A stretch of 64,000 bases of DNA from Coriaria nepalensis (lineage: Eukaryota > Streptophyta > Magnoliopsida > Cucurbitales > Coriariaceae). Below, piece after piece: positions 9,947 through 22,399 of the stretch (its first letter is position 1; every line of letters starts with the position of its first letter). The notes below the pieces were generated by a model. That model was not told where the DNA came from, did no database searches, and was given only the letters and a program-made list of their open reading frames with translations. Both the position numbers and the translations under genes were made by a program. The stretch is taken from positions 21,421,501-21,485,500 of the forward strand of contig CP114481.1 of assembly GCA_027186245.1 (NCBI GenBank), written 5' to 3'.

Positions 9947-12900
9947 CATTAAATTGTTTGAAAGCACTTCGAACCAATTCCATTTTTGAATTTAGAACAC
10001 GACTTTCATGCATAACTTGCACTTGATCTTTTGAAGGCAAATATTCATTTTTTTAGCCTTAAAGTCATATTATTGCGTCTCTTTTAGTCATTAAATCTTT
10101 CTAAATCACTTCGAACGAAATTCGGCCTTTAAACATGACTTTCGTGCATAACTTGCAGTTGATCTATTGAAGGCAACAATGCATTTGTTTAGCCTTAAAG
10201 TCATGTCACTGAGTCTCTTCTTGTCATTAAATCATTCTAATTAATTCGAACGAATTCTACTTTCGCCCTTCAAACATTATTTTCTTACATAACTTGCAAT
10301 TAATCTACTGAAGACAACAATGCATTATTTTAGCATTAAAAAGCATATCACTCAGTCTTTTCAATCATTATATTGTTTGAAGGCACTTCGAACCAGTACT
10401 ATTTTTTAATTTAGAACACGACTTTCATGCATAACTTGCACTTGATCTATTGAAGGCAAATATTCATTTTTTTAGCCTTAAAGTCATATTATTGCGTCTC
10501 TTTTAGTCATTAAATCTTTCTAAATCACTTCGAACGAAATTCGGCCTTTAAACATGACTTTCGTGCATAACTTGCAGTTGATCTATTGAAGGCAACAATG
10601 CATTTGTTTAGCCTTAAAGTCATGTCACTGAGTCTGTTCTAGTCATTAAATCATTCTAAATTAATTCGAACGAATTCTATTTTCGCCCTTCAAACATTAT
10701 TTTCTTACAAAGCTTGCAATTAATCTACTAAAGACAACAATGCATTATTTTAGCATTAAAAAGCATATCACTCAGCTTTTCAATAATTAAATTGTTTGAA
10801 GGCACTCGAACCAATTCTATTTTTGAATTTAGAACACGACTTTCATGCATAACTTGCACTTGAGCTATTGAAGGCAACTATGCATTTTTTTAGCCTTAAA
10901 GTCATATTATTGCGTCTCTTTTAGTCATTAAATCTTTCTGAATCAGTCTGAACGAAATTCGGCCTTTAAACATGACTTTCGTGCATAACTTGCAGTTGAT
11001 CTATTGAACGCAACAATGCATTTGTTTAGCCTTAAAGTCATGTCACCGAGTCTGTTCTAGTCATTAAATCATTCTAAATTAATTCGAACGAATTCTATTT
11101 TCGCCCTTCAAACATTATTGTCTTACAAAGCTTGCAATTAATCTACTAAAGACAACAATGCATTATTTTAGCATTAAAAAGCATATCACTCAGCTTTTCA
11201 ATAATTAAATTGTTTGAAGGCACTTCGAACTAATACTATTTTTTAATTTAGAACACGACTTTCATGCATAACTTGCACTTGATCTATTGAAGGCAACTAT
11301 TCATTTTTTTAGCCTTAAAGTCATATTATTGGGTCTCTTTTAGTAATTAAATCTTTCTGAATCAGTCCGAACGAAATTCGGCCTTTAAACATGACTTTCG
11401 TGCATAACTTGCAGTTGATCTATTGAAGGCAACAATGCATTTGTGTAGCCTTAAAGTCATGTCACTGAGTTTGTTCTGGTCATTAAATCATTCTAAATTA
11501 ATTCGAACGAATTCTATTTTCGCCCTTCAAACATTATTTTCTTACATAGCTTGCAATTAATCTACTAAAGACAACAATGCATTATTTTAGCATTAAAAAG
11601 CATATCACTCAGCTTTTCAGTAATTAAATTGTTTGAAGGCACTTCGTACCAATTCTATTTTTGAATTTAGAACACGACTTTCATGCATAACTTGCACTTG
11701 AGCTATTGAAGGCAACTATGCATTTTTTTTAGCCTTAAAGTCATATTATTGGGTCTCTTTTAGTCATTAAATCTTTCTGAATCAGTCCGAACGAAATTCG
11801 GCCTTTAAACATGACTTTCGTGCATAATTTGCAGTTGATCTATTGAAGGCAACAATGCATTTTTTTAGCCTTAAAGTCATGTCACCGAGTCTCTTCTAGT
11901 CATTAAATCATTTGAAATTCATTTGAACGAATTCTATTTATGCCCTTCAAACATTATTTTCTTACGTAACTCGCAATAAATCTACTGGAGACAACAATGC
12001 ATTATTTTAGCATTAAAAAGCATATCACTCAACTTTACAATCATCAAATTGTTTAGAGGCACTTCGAACCAATTCTATTTTTGAATTTAGAACACGACTT
12101 TCATGCATAACTTGCACTTGAGCTATTGAAGGCAACTATTCTTTTTTTTAGCCTTAAAGTCATGTTATTGCGACTCTTTGAGTGATTAAATCTTTCTAAA
12201 TCACTTCTAAAGAAATTCGGCCTTTAAAAATGACTTTCGTGCATAACTTGCAGTTGATAATATAAAGGCAACAATGCATTTGTTTAGCCTTAAAGTCATG
12301 TCACTGAGTCTGTTCTGGTCATTAAATCATTCGAAATTAATTCGAACGAATTCTATTTTCGCCCTTCAAACATTATTTTCTTACATAACTTGCAATTAAT
12401 CTACTGAAGACAACAATGCATTATTCTAGCATTAAAAAGCATATCACTCAGTCTTTTCAATCATTATATTGTTTGAAGGCACTTCGAACCAGTACTATTT
12501 TTTAATTTAGAACACGACTTTCATGCATAACTTGCACTTGATCTATTGAAGGCAAATATTCATTTTTTTAGCCTTAAAGTCATATTATTGCGTCTCTTTT
12601 AGTCATTAAATCTTTCTAAATCACTTCGAACGAAATTCGGCCTTTAAACATGACTTTCGTGCATAACTTGCAGTTGACCTATTAAAGGCAACAATGCATT
12701 TGTTTAGCCTTAAAGTCATGTCACTGAGTCTGTTCTAGTCATTAAATCATTCTAAATTAATTCGAACGAATTCTATTTTCGCCCTTCAAACATTATTTTC
12801 TTACATAGCTTGCAATTAATCTACTAAAGACGACAATGCATTATTTTAGCATTAAAAAGCATATCACTCAGTCTTTTCAATCATTAAATTGTTTGAAGGC

Positions 12901-13302
12901 ACTTCGAACCAATTCTATTTTTGAATTTAGAACACGACTTTTATGCATAACTTGCACTTGATCTATTGAAGACAACTATTCATTTTTTTAGCCATAAAGT
13001 CAAATTATTACGTCTCTTTTAGTCATTAAATCTTTCTGAATCACTTCGAATGAAATTCGGCCTTTAAACATGACTTTCGTGCATAACTTGCAGTTGATCT
13101 AATGAAGGCAACAATGCATTTGTTTAGCCTTAAAGTCATGTCACCGAGTCTCTTCTAGTCATTAAATCATTTGAAATTCGTTCGAACAAATTCTATTTTC
13201 GCCCTTCAAACATTATTTTCTTACGTAACTTGCAATTAATCTACGGAAGACAACAATGCATTATTTTAGCATTAAAAAGCATATCACTCAGTCTTTTTCA
13301 AT
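9947..13302. repeat. Satellite units 24-31 (starts 9947, 10366, 10785, 11203, 11622, 12042, 12462, 12882)
   Basis: A heterogeneous stretch. Units 10366 and 12462 are of the 1271 type (CATTATATTG, CCAGTACT). Unit 12042 is a diverged 5608-type unit (GCGACTCTTTGAGTGATT). Unit 10785 has a one-base loss in GGCACTCGAACC and ATTGTCTTACAAAGC. Both marks recur in unit 15821, and the following unit 11203 resembles 16239, so about 670 bp here is homologous to 15821-16490 at offset 5036. Confidence 0.88.
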
Positions 13303-16300
13303 CATTAAATTGTTTGAAGGCACTTCGAACCAATTCTATTTTTGAATTTAGAACACGACTTTCACGCATAACTTGCACTTCATCTATTGAAGGCAACTAT
13401 TCATTTTTTTAACCTTAAAGTCATATTATTGCGTCTCTTTTAGTCACCAAATCTTTCTGAATCATTTCGACCGAAATTCAGCTTTTAAACATGACTTTCG
13501 TGCATAACTTGCAGTTGATCTATTGAAGGCAACAATGCATTTGTTTAGCCTTAAAGTCATGTCACTGAGTCTCTTCTAGTCATTAAATCATTCTAAATTA
13601 ATTCGAACGAATTCTATTTTCGCTCTTCAAACATTATTTTCTTACATAACTTGCAATTAAGCTACTGAAGACAACAATGCATTATTTTAGCATTAAAAAG
13701 CATATCACTCAGTCTTTTCAATCATTAAATTGTTTGAAGGCACTTCGAACGAATTCTATTTTTGAATTTAGAAAATGACTTTCATGCATAACTTGCACTT
13801 GAGCTATTGAAGGCAACTATGCATTTTTTTAGCCTTAAAGTCATATTATTGCGTCTCTTTTAGTCATTAAATCTTTCTGAATCAGTCCGAACGAAATTCG
13901 GCCTTTAAACATGACTTTCGTGCATAACTTGCAGTTGATCTATTGAAGGCAACAATGCATTTGTTTAGCCTTAAAGCCATGTCACCGAGTCTCTTCTAGT
14001 CATTAAATCATTCTAAATTAATTCGAACGAATTCTATTTTCGCCCTTCAAACGTTATTTTCTTACATAGCTTACAATTAATCTACTAAAGACAACAACGC
14101 ATTATTTTAGCATTAAAAAGCATATCACTTAGTCTTTTCAATCATTAAATTGTTTGAAGGCACTTCGAACGAATTCTATTTTTGAATTTAGAACATGACT
14201 TTCATGCATAACTTGCACTTGAGCTATTGAAGGCAACTATGCATTTTTTTGGCCTTAAAGTCATATTATTGCGTCTCTTTTAGTCATTAAATCTTTCTGA
14301 ATCAGTCCGAACGAAATTCGGCCTTTAAACATGACTTTCGTGCATAACTTGCAGTTGATCTATTGAAGGCAACAATGCATTTGTTTAGCCTTAAAGTCAT
14401 GTCACCGAGTCTCTTCTAGTCATTAAATCATTCTAAATTAATTCGAACGAATTCTATTTTCGCCCTTCAAACGTTATTTTCTTACATAGCTTACAATTAA
14501 TCTACTAAAGACAACAACGCATTATTTTAGCATTAAAAAGCCTATCACTCAGCTTTTCAATAATTAAATTGTTTGAAGGCACTTCGAACCAATTCTATTT
14601 TTGAATTTAGAACACGACTTTCATGCATAACTTGCACTTGATCTATTGAAGGCAACTATTCATTTTTTTAACCTTAAAGTCATAGTATTGCGTCTCTTTT
14701 AGTCACCAAATCTTTCTGAATCCCTTCGAACGAAATTCGGCCTTTAAACATGACTTTCGTGCATAACTTGCAGTTGATCTATTGAAGGCAACAATGCATT
14801 TGTTTAACCTTCAAGTCATGTCACTGAGTCTGTTCTAGTCATTAAATCATTCTAAATTAATTCGATCGAATTCTATTTTCGCCCTTCATGCATTATTTTC
14901 TTACATAGCTTGCAATTAATCTACAAAAGACAACAAGGCATTATTTTAGCATTAAAAAGCATATCACTCAGTCTTTTCAATCATTAAATTGTTTGAAGGC
15001 ACTTCGAACCAATTCTATTTTTGAATTTAGAACACGACTTTCATGCATAACTTGCACTTGAGCTATTGAAGGCAACTATGCATTTTTTTAGCCTTAAAGT
15101 CATATTATTGGGTCTCTTTTAGTCATTAAATCTTTCTGAATCAGTCCGAACGAAATTCGGCCTTTAAACATGACTTTCGTGCATAACTTGCAGTTTATCT
15201 ATTGAAGGCAACAATGCATTTGTTTAGCTTTAAAGTCATGTCACCGAGTCTGTTCTAGTCATTAAATCATTCTAAATTAATTCGAACGAATTCTATTTTC
15301 GCCCTTCAAACACTATTTTATTACATAGCTTGCAATTAATCTACTAAAGACAACAATGCATTATTTTAGCATTAAAAAGAATATCACTCAGCTTTTCAAT
15401 AATTAAATTGTTTGAAGGCACTTCGAACCAATTCTATTTCTGAATTTAGAACACGAGTTTCATGCATAACATGCACTTTAGCTATTGATGGCAACTATGC
15501 ATTTTTTTAACCTTAAAGTCATATTATTGCGTCTCTTTTAGTCACCAAATCTTTCTGAATCACTTCGACAGAAATTCAGCTTTTAAACATGACTTTCGTG
15601 CATAACTTGCAGTTGATCTATTGAAGGCAACAATGCATTTGTTTAGCCTTAAAGTCATGTCACTGAGTCTCTTCTAGTCATTAAATCATTCTAAATTAAT
15701 TCGAACGAATTCTATTTTCGCTCTTCAAACATTATTTTCTTACATAACTTGCAATTAAGCTACTGAAGACAACAATGCATTATTTTAGCATTAAAAAGCA
15801 TATCACTCAGTCTTTTCAATCATTAAATTGTATGAAGGCACTCGAACCAATTCTATTTTTGAATTTAGAACACGACTTTCATGCATAACTTGCACTTGAG
15901 CTATTGAAGGCAACTATGCATTTTTTTATCCTTAAAGTCATATTATTGCGTCTCTTTTAGTCATTAAATCTTTCTGAATCAGTCTAAACGAAATTCGGCC
16001 TTTAAACATGACTTTCGTGCATAACTTGCAGTTGATCTATTGAAGGCAACAATGCATTTGTTTAGCCTTAAAGTCATGTCACCGAGTCTGTTCTAGTCAT
16101 TAAATCATTCTAAATTAATTCGAACGAATTCTATTTTCGCCCTTCAAACATTATTGTCTTACAAATCTTGCAATTAATCTACTAAAGACAACAATGCATT
16201 ATTTTAGCATTAAAAAGCATATCACTCAGCTTTTCAATAATTAAATTGTTTGAAGGCACTTCGAACCAATACTATTTTTTAATTTAGAACACGACTTTCA

Positions 16301-16659
16301 TGCATAACTTGCACTTGATCTATTGAAGGCAACTATTCATTTTTTTAGCCTTAAAGTCATATTATTGGGTCTCTTTTAGTCATTAAATCTTTCTGAATCA
16401 GTCCGAACGAAATTCGGCCTTTAAACATGACTTTCGTGCATAACTTGCAGTTGATCTATTGAAGGCAACAATGCATTTGTTTAGCCTTAAAGTCATGTCA
16501 CCGAGTCTCTTCTAGTCATTAAATCATTTGAAATTCATTCGAACAAATTCTATTTTCGCCCTTCAAACATTATTTTCTTACGTAACTTGCAATTAATCTA
16601 CTGAAGACAACAATGCATTATTTTAGCATTAAAAAGCATATCACTCAGTCTTTTTCAAT
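13303..16659. repeat. Satellite units 32-39 (starts 13303, 13723, 14143, 14562, 14982, 15401, 15821, 16239)
   Basis: Units 13303 to 14982 recur in the same order at 16660 to 18339 (offset 3357). Markers are TTTCACGCATAAC and CGACCGAAATTCAGC in the first, GAAAATGAC in the second, CATAGTATTGCG with CTTCATGCATT in the fourth, and GGGTCTC in the fifth. Unit 15401 carries the B/C part of the 13303 type behind a different A. Unit 13303 is 1 bp longer at its left junction (AGTCTTTTTCAAT), and this is also copied at 16660. Confidence 0.9.
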
Positions 16660-19177
16660 CATTAAATTGTTTGAAGGCACTTCGAACCAATTCTATTTTT
16701 GAATTTAGAACGCGACTTTCACGCATAACTTGCACTTCATCTATTGAAGGCAACTATTCATTTTTTTAACCTTAAAGTCATATTATTGCGTCTCTTTTAG
16801 TCACCAAATCTTTCTGAATCACTTCGACCGAAATTCAGCTTTTAAACATGACTTTCGTGCATAACTTGCAGTTGATCTATTGAAGGCAACAATGCATTTG
16901 TTTAGCCTTAAAGTCATGTCACTGAGTCTCTTCTAGTCATTAAATCATTCTAAATTAATTCGAACGAATTCTATTTTCACTCTTCAAACATTATTTTCTT
17001 ACATAACTTGCAATTAAGCTACTGAAGACAACAATGCATTATTTTAGCATTAAAAAGCATATCACTCAGTCTTTTCAATCATTAAATTGTTTGAAGGCAC
17101 TTCGAACGAATTCTATTTTTGAATTTAGAAAATGACTTTCATGCATAACTTGCACTTGAGCTATTGAAGGCAACTATGCATTTTTTTAGCCTTAAAGTCA
17201 TATTATTGGGTCTCTTTTAGTCATTAAGTCTTTCTGAATCAGTCCGAACGAAATTCGGCCTTTAAACATGACTTTCGTGCATAACTTGCAGTTGATCTAT
17301 TGAAGGCAACAATGCATTTGTTTAGCCTTAAAGTCATGTCACGGAGTCTGTTCTAGTCATTAAATCATTCTAAATTAATTCGAACGAATTCTATTTTCGC
17401 CCTTCAAACGTTATTTTCTTACATAGCTTACAATTAATCTACTAAAGACAACAACGCATTATTTTAGCATTAAAAAGCATATCACTCAGTCTTTTCAATC
17501 ATTAAATTGTTTGAAGGCACTTCGAACGAATTCTATTTTTGAATTTAGAAAATGACTTTCATGCATAACTTGCACTTGAGCTATTGAAGGCAACTATGCA
17601 TTTTTTTAGCCTTAAAGTCATATTATTGCGTCTCTTTTAGTCATTAAATCTTTCTGAATCAGTCCGAACGAAATTCGGCCTTTAAACATGACTTTCGTGC
17701 AGAACTTGCAGTTGATCTATTGAAGGCAACAATGCATTTGTTTAGCCTTAAAGTCATGTCACGGAGTCTGTTCTAGTCATTAAATCATTCTAAATTAATT
17801 CGAACGAATTCTATTTTCGCCCTTCAAACATTATTTTCTTACATAGCTTACAATTAATCTACTAAAGACAACAACGCATTATTTTAGCATTAAAAAGCCT
17901 ATCGCTAAGCTTTTCAATAATTAAATTGTTTGAAGGCACTTCGAACCAATTCTATTTTTGAATTTAGAACACGACTTACATGCATAACTTGCACTTGATC
18001 TATTGAAGGCAACTATTCATTTTTTTAACCTTAAAGTCATAGTATTGCGTCTCTTTTAGTCACAAAATCTTTCTGAATCACTTCGAACGAAATTCGGCCT
18101 TTAAACATGACTTTCGTGCATAACTTGCAGTTGATCTATTGAAGGCAACAATGCATTTGTTTAACCTTAAAGTCATGTCACCGAGTCTCTTCTAGTCATT
18201 AAATCATTTGAAATTCATTCGAACGAATTCTATTTTCGCCCTTCATGCATTATTTTCTTACATAGCTTGCAATTAATCTACTAAAGACAACAATGCATTA
18301 TTTTAGCATTAAAAAGCATATCACTCAGTCTTTTCAATCATTAAATTGTTTGAAGGCAGTTCGAACCAATTCTATTTTTGAATTTAGAACACGACTTTCA
18401 TGCATAAGTTGCACTTGAGCTATTGAAGTCAACTATGCATTTTTTTAGCCTTAAAGTCATATTATTGGGTCTCTTTTAGTCATTAAATCTTTCTGAATCA
18501 GTCCGAACGAAATTCGGCCTTTAAACATGACTTTCGTGCATAACCTGCAGTTGATCTATTGAAGGCAACAATGCATTTGTTTAGCTTTAAAGTCATGTCA
18601 CCGAGTCTGTTCTAGTCATTAAATCATTTTAAATTAATTCGAACGAATTCTATTTTCGCCCTTCAAACATTATTTTCTTACATAGCTTGCAATTAATCTA
18701 CTAAAGACAACAATGCATTATTTTAGCATTAAAAAGCATATCACTCAGCTTTTCAATAATTAAATTGTTTGAAGGCACTTCGAACCAATACTATTTTTCA
18801 ATTTAGAACACGGCTTTGATGCATAACTTGCACTTGATCTATTGAAGGCAACTATTCATTTTTTTAGCCTTAAGGTCATATTATTACGTCTCTTTTAGTC
18901 ATTAAATCTTTCTGAATCAATTCGTATGAAATTCGGCCTTTAAACATGACTTTCGTGCATAACTTGCAGTTGATCTATTGAAGGCAACAATGCATTTGTT
19001 TAGCTTTAAAGTCATGTCACCGAGTCTGTTCCAGTCATTAAATCATTCTAAATTAATTCGAACGAATTCTATTTTCGCCCTTCAAACATTATTTTCTTAC
19101 ATAGCTTGCAATTAATCTACTAAACACAACAATGCATTATTTTAGCATTAAAAAGCATATCACTCAGTCTTTTCAAT
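16660..19177. repeat. Satellite units 40-45 (starts 16660, 17080, 17500, 17919, 18339, 18758), 3357-bp-offset copy
   Basis: The first five units repeat 13303-15400 marker for marker with scattered substitutions. Homology also extends left into the end of unit 16239 (TTTGAAATTCATTCGAACAAATTC). Unit 18758 (CACGGCTTTGATGC, TTCGTATG) no longer matches 15401, so the duplicated segment ends near 18757. In A of 17080 and 17500 the TTCGAAC is followed by GAATTC, as in C monomers. Confidence 0.88.
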
Positions 19178-19461
19178 CATTAAATTGTTTGAAGCCACTT
19201 CGAACCAGTTCTATTTTTGAATTTAGAACACGAATTTCATGCATAACTTGCACTTGAGCTATTGAAGGCAACAATGCATTTGTTTAGCCTTAAAGTCATG
19301 TCACCGAGTGTCTTCTAGTCATTAAATCATTTGAAATTCATTCGAACAAATTCTATTTTCGCCCTTCCAACATTATTTTCTTACGTAACTTGCAATTAAT
19401 CTACTGAAGACAATAATGCATTATTTTAGCATTAAAAAGCATATCACTCAGTCTTTTCAAT
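19178..19461 (+). repeat. 284-bp two-monomer unit, A/B hybrid then C
   Basis: The first monomer (19178-19319) is A up to ATTGAAGGCAAC (19261-19272), then B (AATGCATTTGTTTAGCC, CACCGAGTG). A normal C follows (19320-19461). One monomer equivalent is lost, so the local period is two-thirds of normal. The C part resembles that of unit 16239 (TTGAAATTCATTCGAACAAATTC). Confidence 0.9.
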
Positions 19462-20300
19462 CATTAAATTGTTTGAAGGCACTTCGAACCAATTCTATTT
19501 TTGAATTTCGAACACGACTTTCATGCGTAACTTGCACTTGAGCTATTGAAGGCAACTATGCATTTTTTTAGCCTTAAAGTCATATTATTGGGTCTCTTTT
19601 AGTCATTAAATCTTTCTGAATCAGTCCGAACGAAATTCGGCCTTTAAACATGACTTTCGTGCATAAGTTGCAGTTGATCTATTGAAGGCAACAATGCATT
19701 TGTTTAGCCTTAAAGTCATGTCACTGAGTCTCTTCTAGTCATTAAATCATTCTAAATTAATTCGAACGAATTCTATTTTCGCCCTTCAAACGTTATTTTC
19801 TTACATAGCTTACAATTAATCTACTAAAGACAACAACGCATTATTTTAGCATTAAAAAGCATATCACTCAGTCTTTTCAATCATTAAATTGTTTGAAGGC
19901 ACTTCGAACGAATTCTATTTTTGAATTTAGAACATGACTTTCATGCATAACTTGCACTTGAGCTATTGAAGGCAACTATGCATTTTTTTAGCCTTAAAGT
20001 CATATTATTGCGTCTCTTTTAGTCATTAAATCTTTCTGAATCAGTCCGAACGAAATTCGGCCTTTAAACATGACTTTCGTGCATAACTTGCAGTTGATCT
20101 ATTGAAGGCAACAATGCATTTGTTTAGCCTTAAAGTCATGTCACCGAGTCTCTTCTAGTCATTAAATCATTCTAAATTAATTCGAACGAATTCTATTTTC
20201 GCCCTTCAAACGTTATTTTCTTACATAGCTTACAATTAATCTACTAAAGACAACAACGCATTATTTTAGCATTAAAAAGCCTATCACTCAGCTTTTCAAT
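19462..20300. repeat. Satellite units 47-48 (starts 19462, 19882)
   Basis: Two units linking the dimeric unit to the homogenised central block. Unit 19882 and the following 20301 match 14143 and 14562 (offset 5739), including GAACGAATTC in A, CTTCAAGTCATG in B and CTTCATGCATT in C. Unit 19462 has ATTTCGAACACGAC and GGGTCTC. Confidence 0.87.
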
Positions 20301-22399
20301 AATTAAATTGTTTGAAGGCACTTCGAACCAATTCTATTTTTGAATTTAGAACACGACTTTCATGCATAACTTGCACTTGATCTATTGAAGGCAACTATTC
20401 ATTTTTTTAACATTAATGTCATAGTATTGCGTCTCTTTTAATCACCAAATCTTTCTGAATCACTTCGAACGAAATTCGGTCTTTAAACATGACTTTCGTG
20501 GATAACTTGCAGTTGATCTATTGAAGGCAACAATGCATTTGTTTAACCTTCAAGTCATGTCACTGAGTCTGTTCTAGTCATTAAATCATTCTAAATTAAT
20601 TCGAACGAATTCTATTTTCGCCCTTCATGCATTATTTTCTTACATAGCTTGCAATTAATCTACTAAAGACAACAATGCATTATTTTAGCATTAAAAACCA
20701 TATCGCTCAGTCTTTTCAATAATTAAATTGTTTGAAGGCACTTCGAACCAATTCTATTTTTGCATTTAGAACACGACCTTCATGCATAACTTGCACTTGA
20801 TCTATTGAAGGCAACTATTCATTTTTTTAACCTTAAAGTCATAGTATTGCGTCTATTTTAGTCACCAAATCTTTTTGAATCACTTCGAACGAAATTCGGC
20901 CTTTAAACATGACTTTCGTGGATAACTTGCAGTTGATCTATTGAAGGCAACAATGCATTTGTTTAACCTTCAAGTCATGTCACTGAGTCTGTTCTAGTCA
21001 TTAAATCATTCTAAATTAATTCGAACGAATTCTATTTTCGCCCTTCATGCATTATTTTCTTACATAGCTTGCAATTAATCTACTAAAGACAACAATGCAT
21101 TATTTTAGCATTAAAAACCATATCGCTCAGTCTTTTCAATCATTAAATTGTTTGAAGGCACTTCCAAACAATTCTATTTTTGAATTTAGAACACGACTTT
21201 CATGCATAACTTGCACTTGATCTATTGAAGGCAACTATTCATTTTTTTAACCTTAAAGTCATAGTATTGCGTCTCTTTTAGTCACCAAATCTTTCTGAAT
21301 CACTTCGAACGAAATTTGGCCTTTAAACATGACTTTCGTGCATAACGTGCAGTTGATGTATTGAAGGCAACAATGCATTTGTTTATCCTTAAAGTCATGT
21401 CACTGAGTCTGTTCTAGTCATTAAATCATTCTAAATTAATTCGAACGAATTCTATATTCGCCCTTCAAACATTATTTTCTTACATAGCTTGCAATTAATC
21501 TACTGAATACAACAATGCATTATTTTAGCATTAAAAAGCATATCACTCAGTCTTTTCAATCATTAAATTGTTTGAAGGCACTTCGAACCAATTCTATTTT
21601 TGAATTTAGAACATGACTTTCATGCATAACTTGCACTTGAGCTACTGAAGGCAACTATGCATTTTTTTAGCCTTAAAGTCATATTATTGCGTCTCTTTTA
21701 GTCATTAAATCTTTCTGAATCAGTCCGAACGAAATTCGGCCTTTAAACATGACTTTCATGCATAACTTGAAGTTGATCTATTGAAGGCAACAATGCATTT
21801 GTTTAGCCTTAAAGTCATGTCACCGAGTCTCTTCTAGTCATTAAATCATTCTAAATTAATTCGAACGAATTCTATTTTCGCCCTTCAAACATTATTTTCT
21901 TACACAGCTTGCAATTAATGTACTAAAGACAACAATGCATTATTTTAGCATTAAAAAGCATATCACTCAGTCTTTTCAATCATTAAATTGTTTGAAGGCA
22001 CTTCGAACCAATTCTATTTTTGAATTTAGAACATGACTTTCATGCATAACTTGCACTTGAGCTATTGAAGGCAACTATGCATTTTTTTAGCCTTAAAGTC
22101 ATATTATTGCATCTCTTTTAGTCATTAAATCTTTCTAAATCACTTCAAACGAAATTCGGCCTTTAAACATGACTTTCGTGCATAACTTGCAGTTGATCTA
22201 TTGAAGGCAACAATGCATTTGTTTAGCCTCAAAGTCATGTCACTGAGTCTCTTCTTGTCATTAAATCATTCGAAATTCATTCGAACGAATTCTATTTTCG
22301 CCCTTCAAACATTATTTTCTTACATAACTTGCAATTAATCTACTGAAGACAACAACGCATTATTTTAGCATTAAAAAGCCTATCACTCAGCTTTTCAAT
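20301..22399. repeat. Five-unit super-repeat, copy 1 (starts 20301, 20721, 21141, 21561, 21981)
   Basis: The five units are recognisable by, in order, AACATTAATGTCATAG; GCATTTAGAACACGACC; CTTCCAAACAATTC with ATAACGTGCAG; GAGCTACTGAAGG with ACACAGCTTGC; and TTGCATCTC with CACTTCAAACG. The same order repeats immediately at 22400-24499 (offset 2099). Most of this copy (20666 onward) recurs at 28642-31192. Confidence 0.92.

Noticed and set aside
13230..13412. 60-codon open reading frame starting at TTG
   Set aside because: It runs from the C monomer of one unit into the A monomer of the next. It is open only because this copy has TACGGAAG (elsewhere TACTGAAG, giving a stop) and one extra T at the junction. 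The sister copy near 16587 is closed by TGA. No codon-like conservation is seen, so it is a chance frame in satellite DNA.
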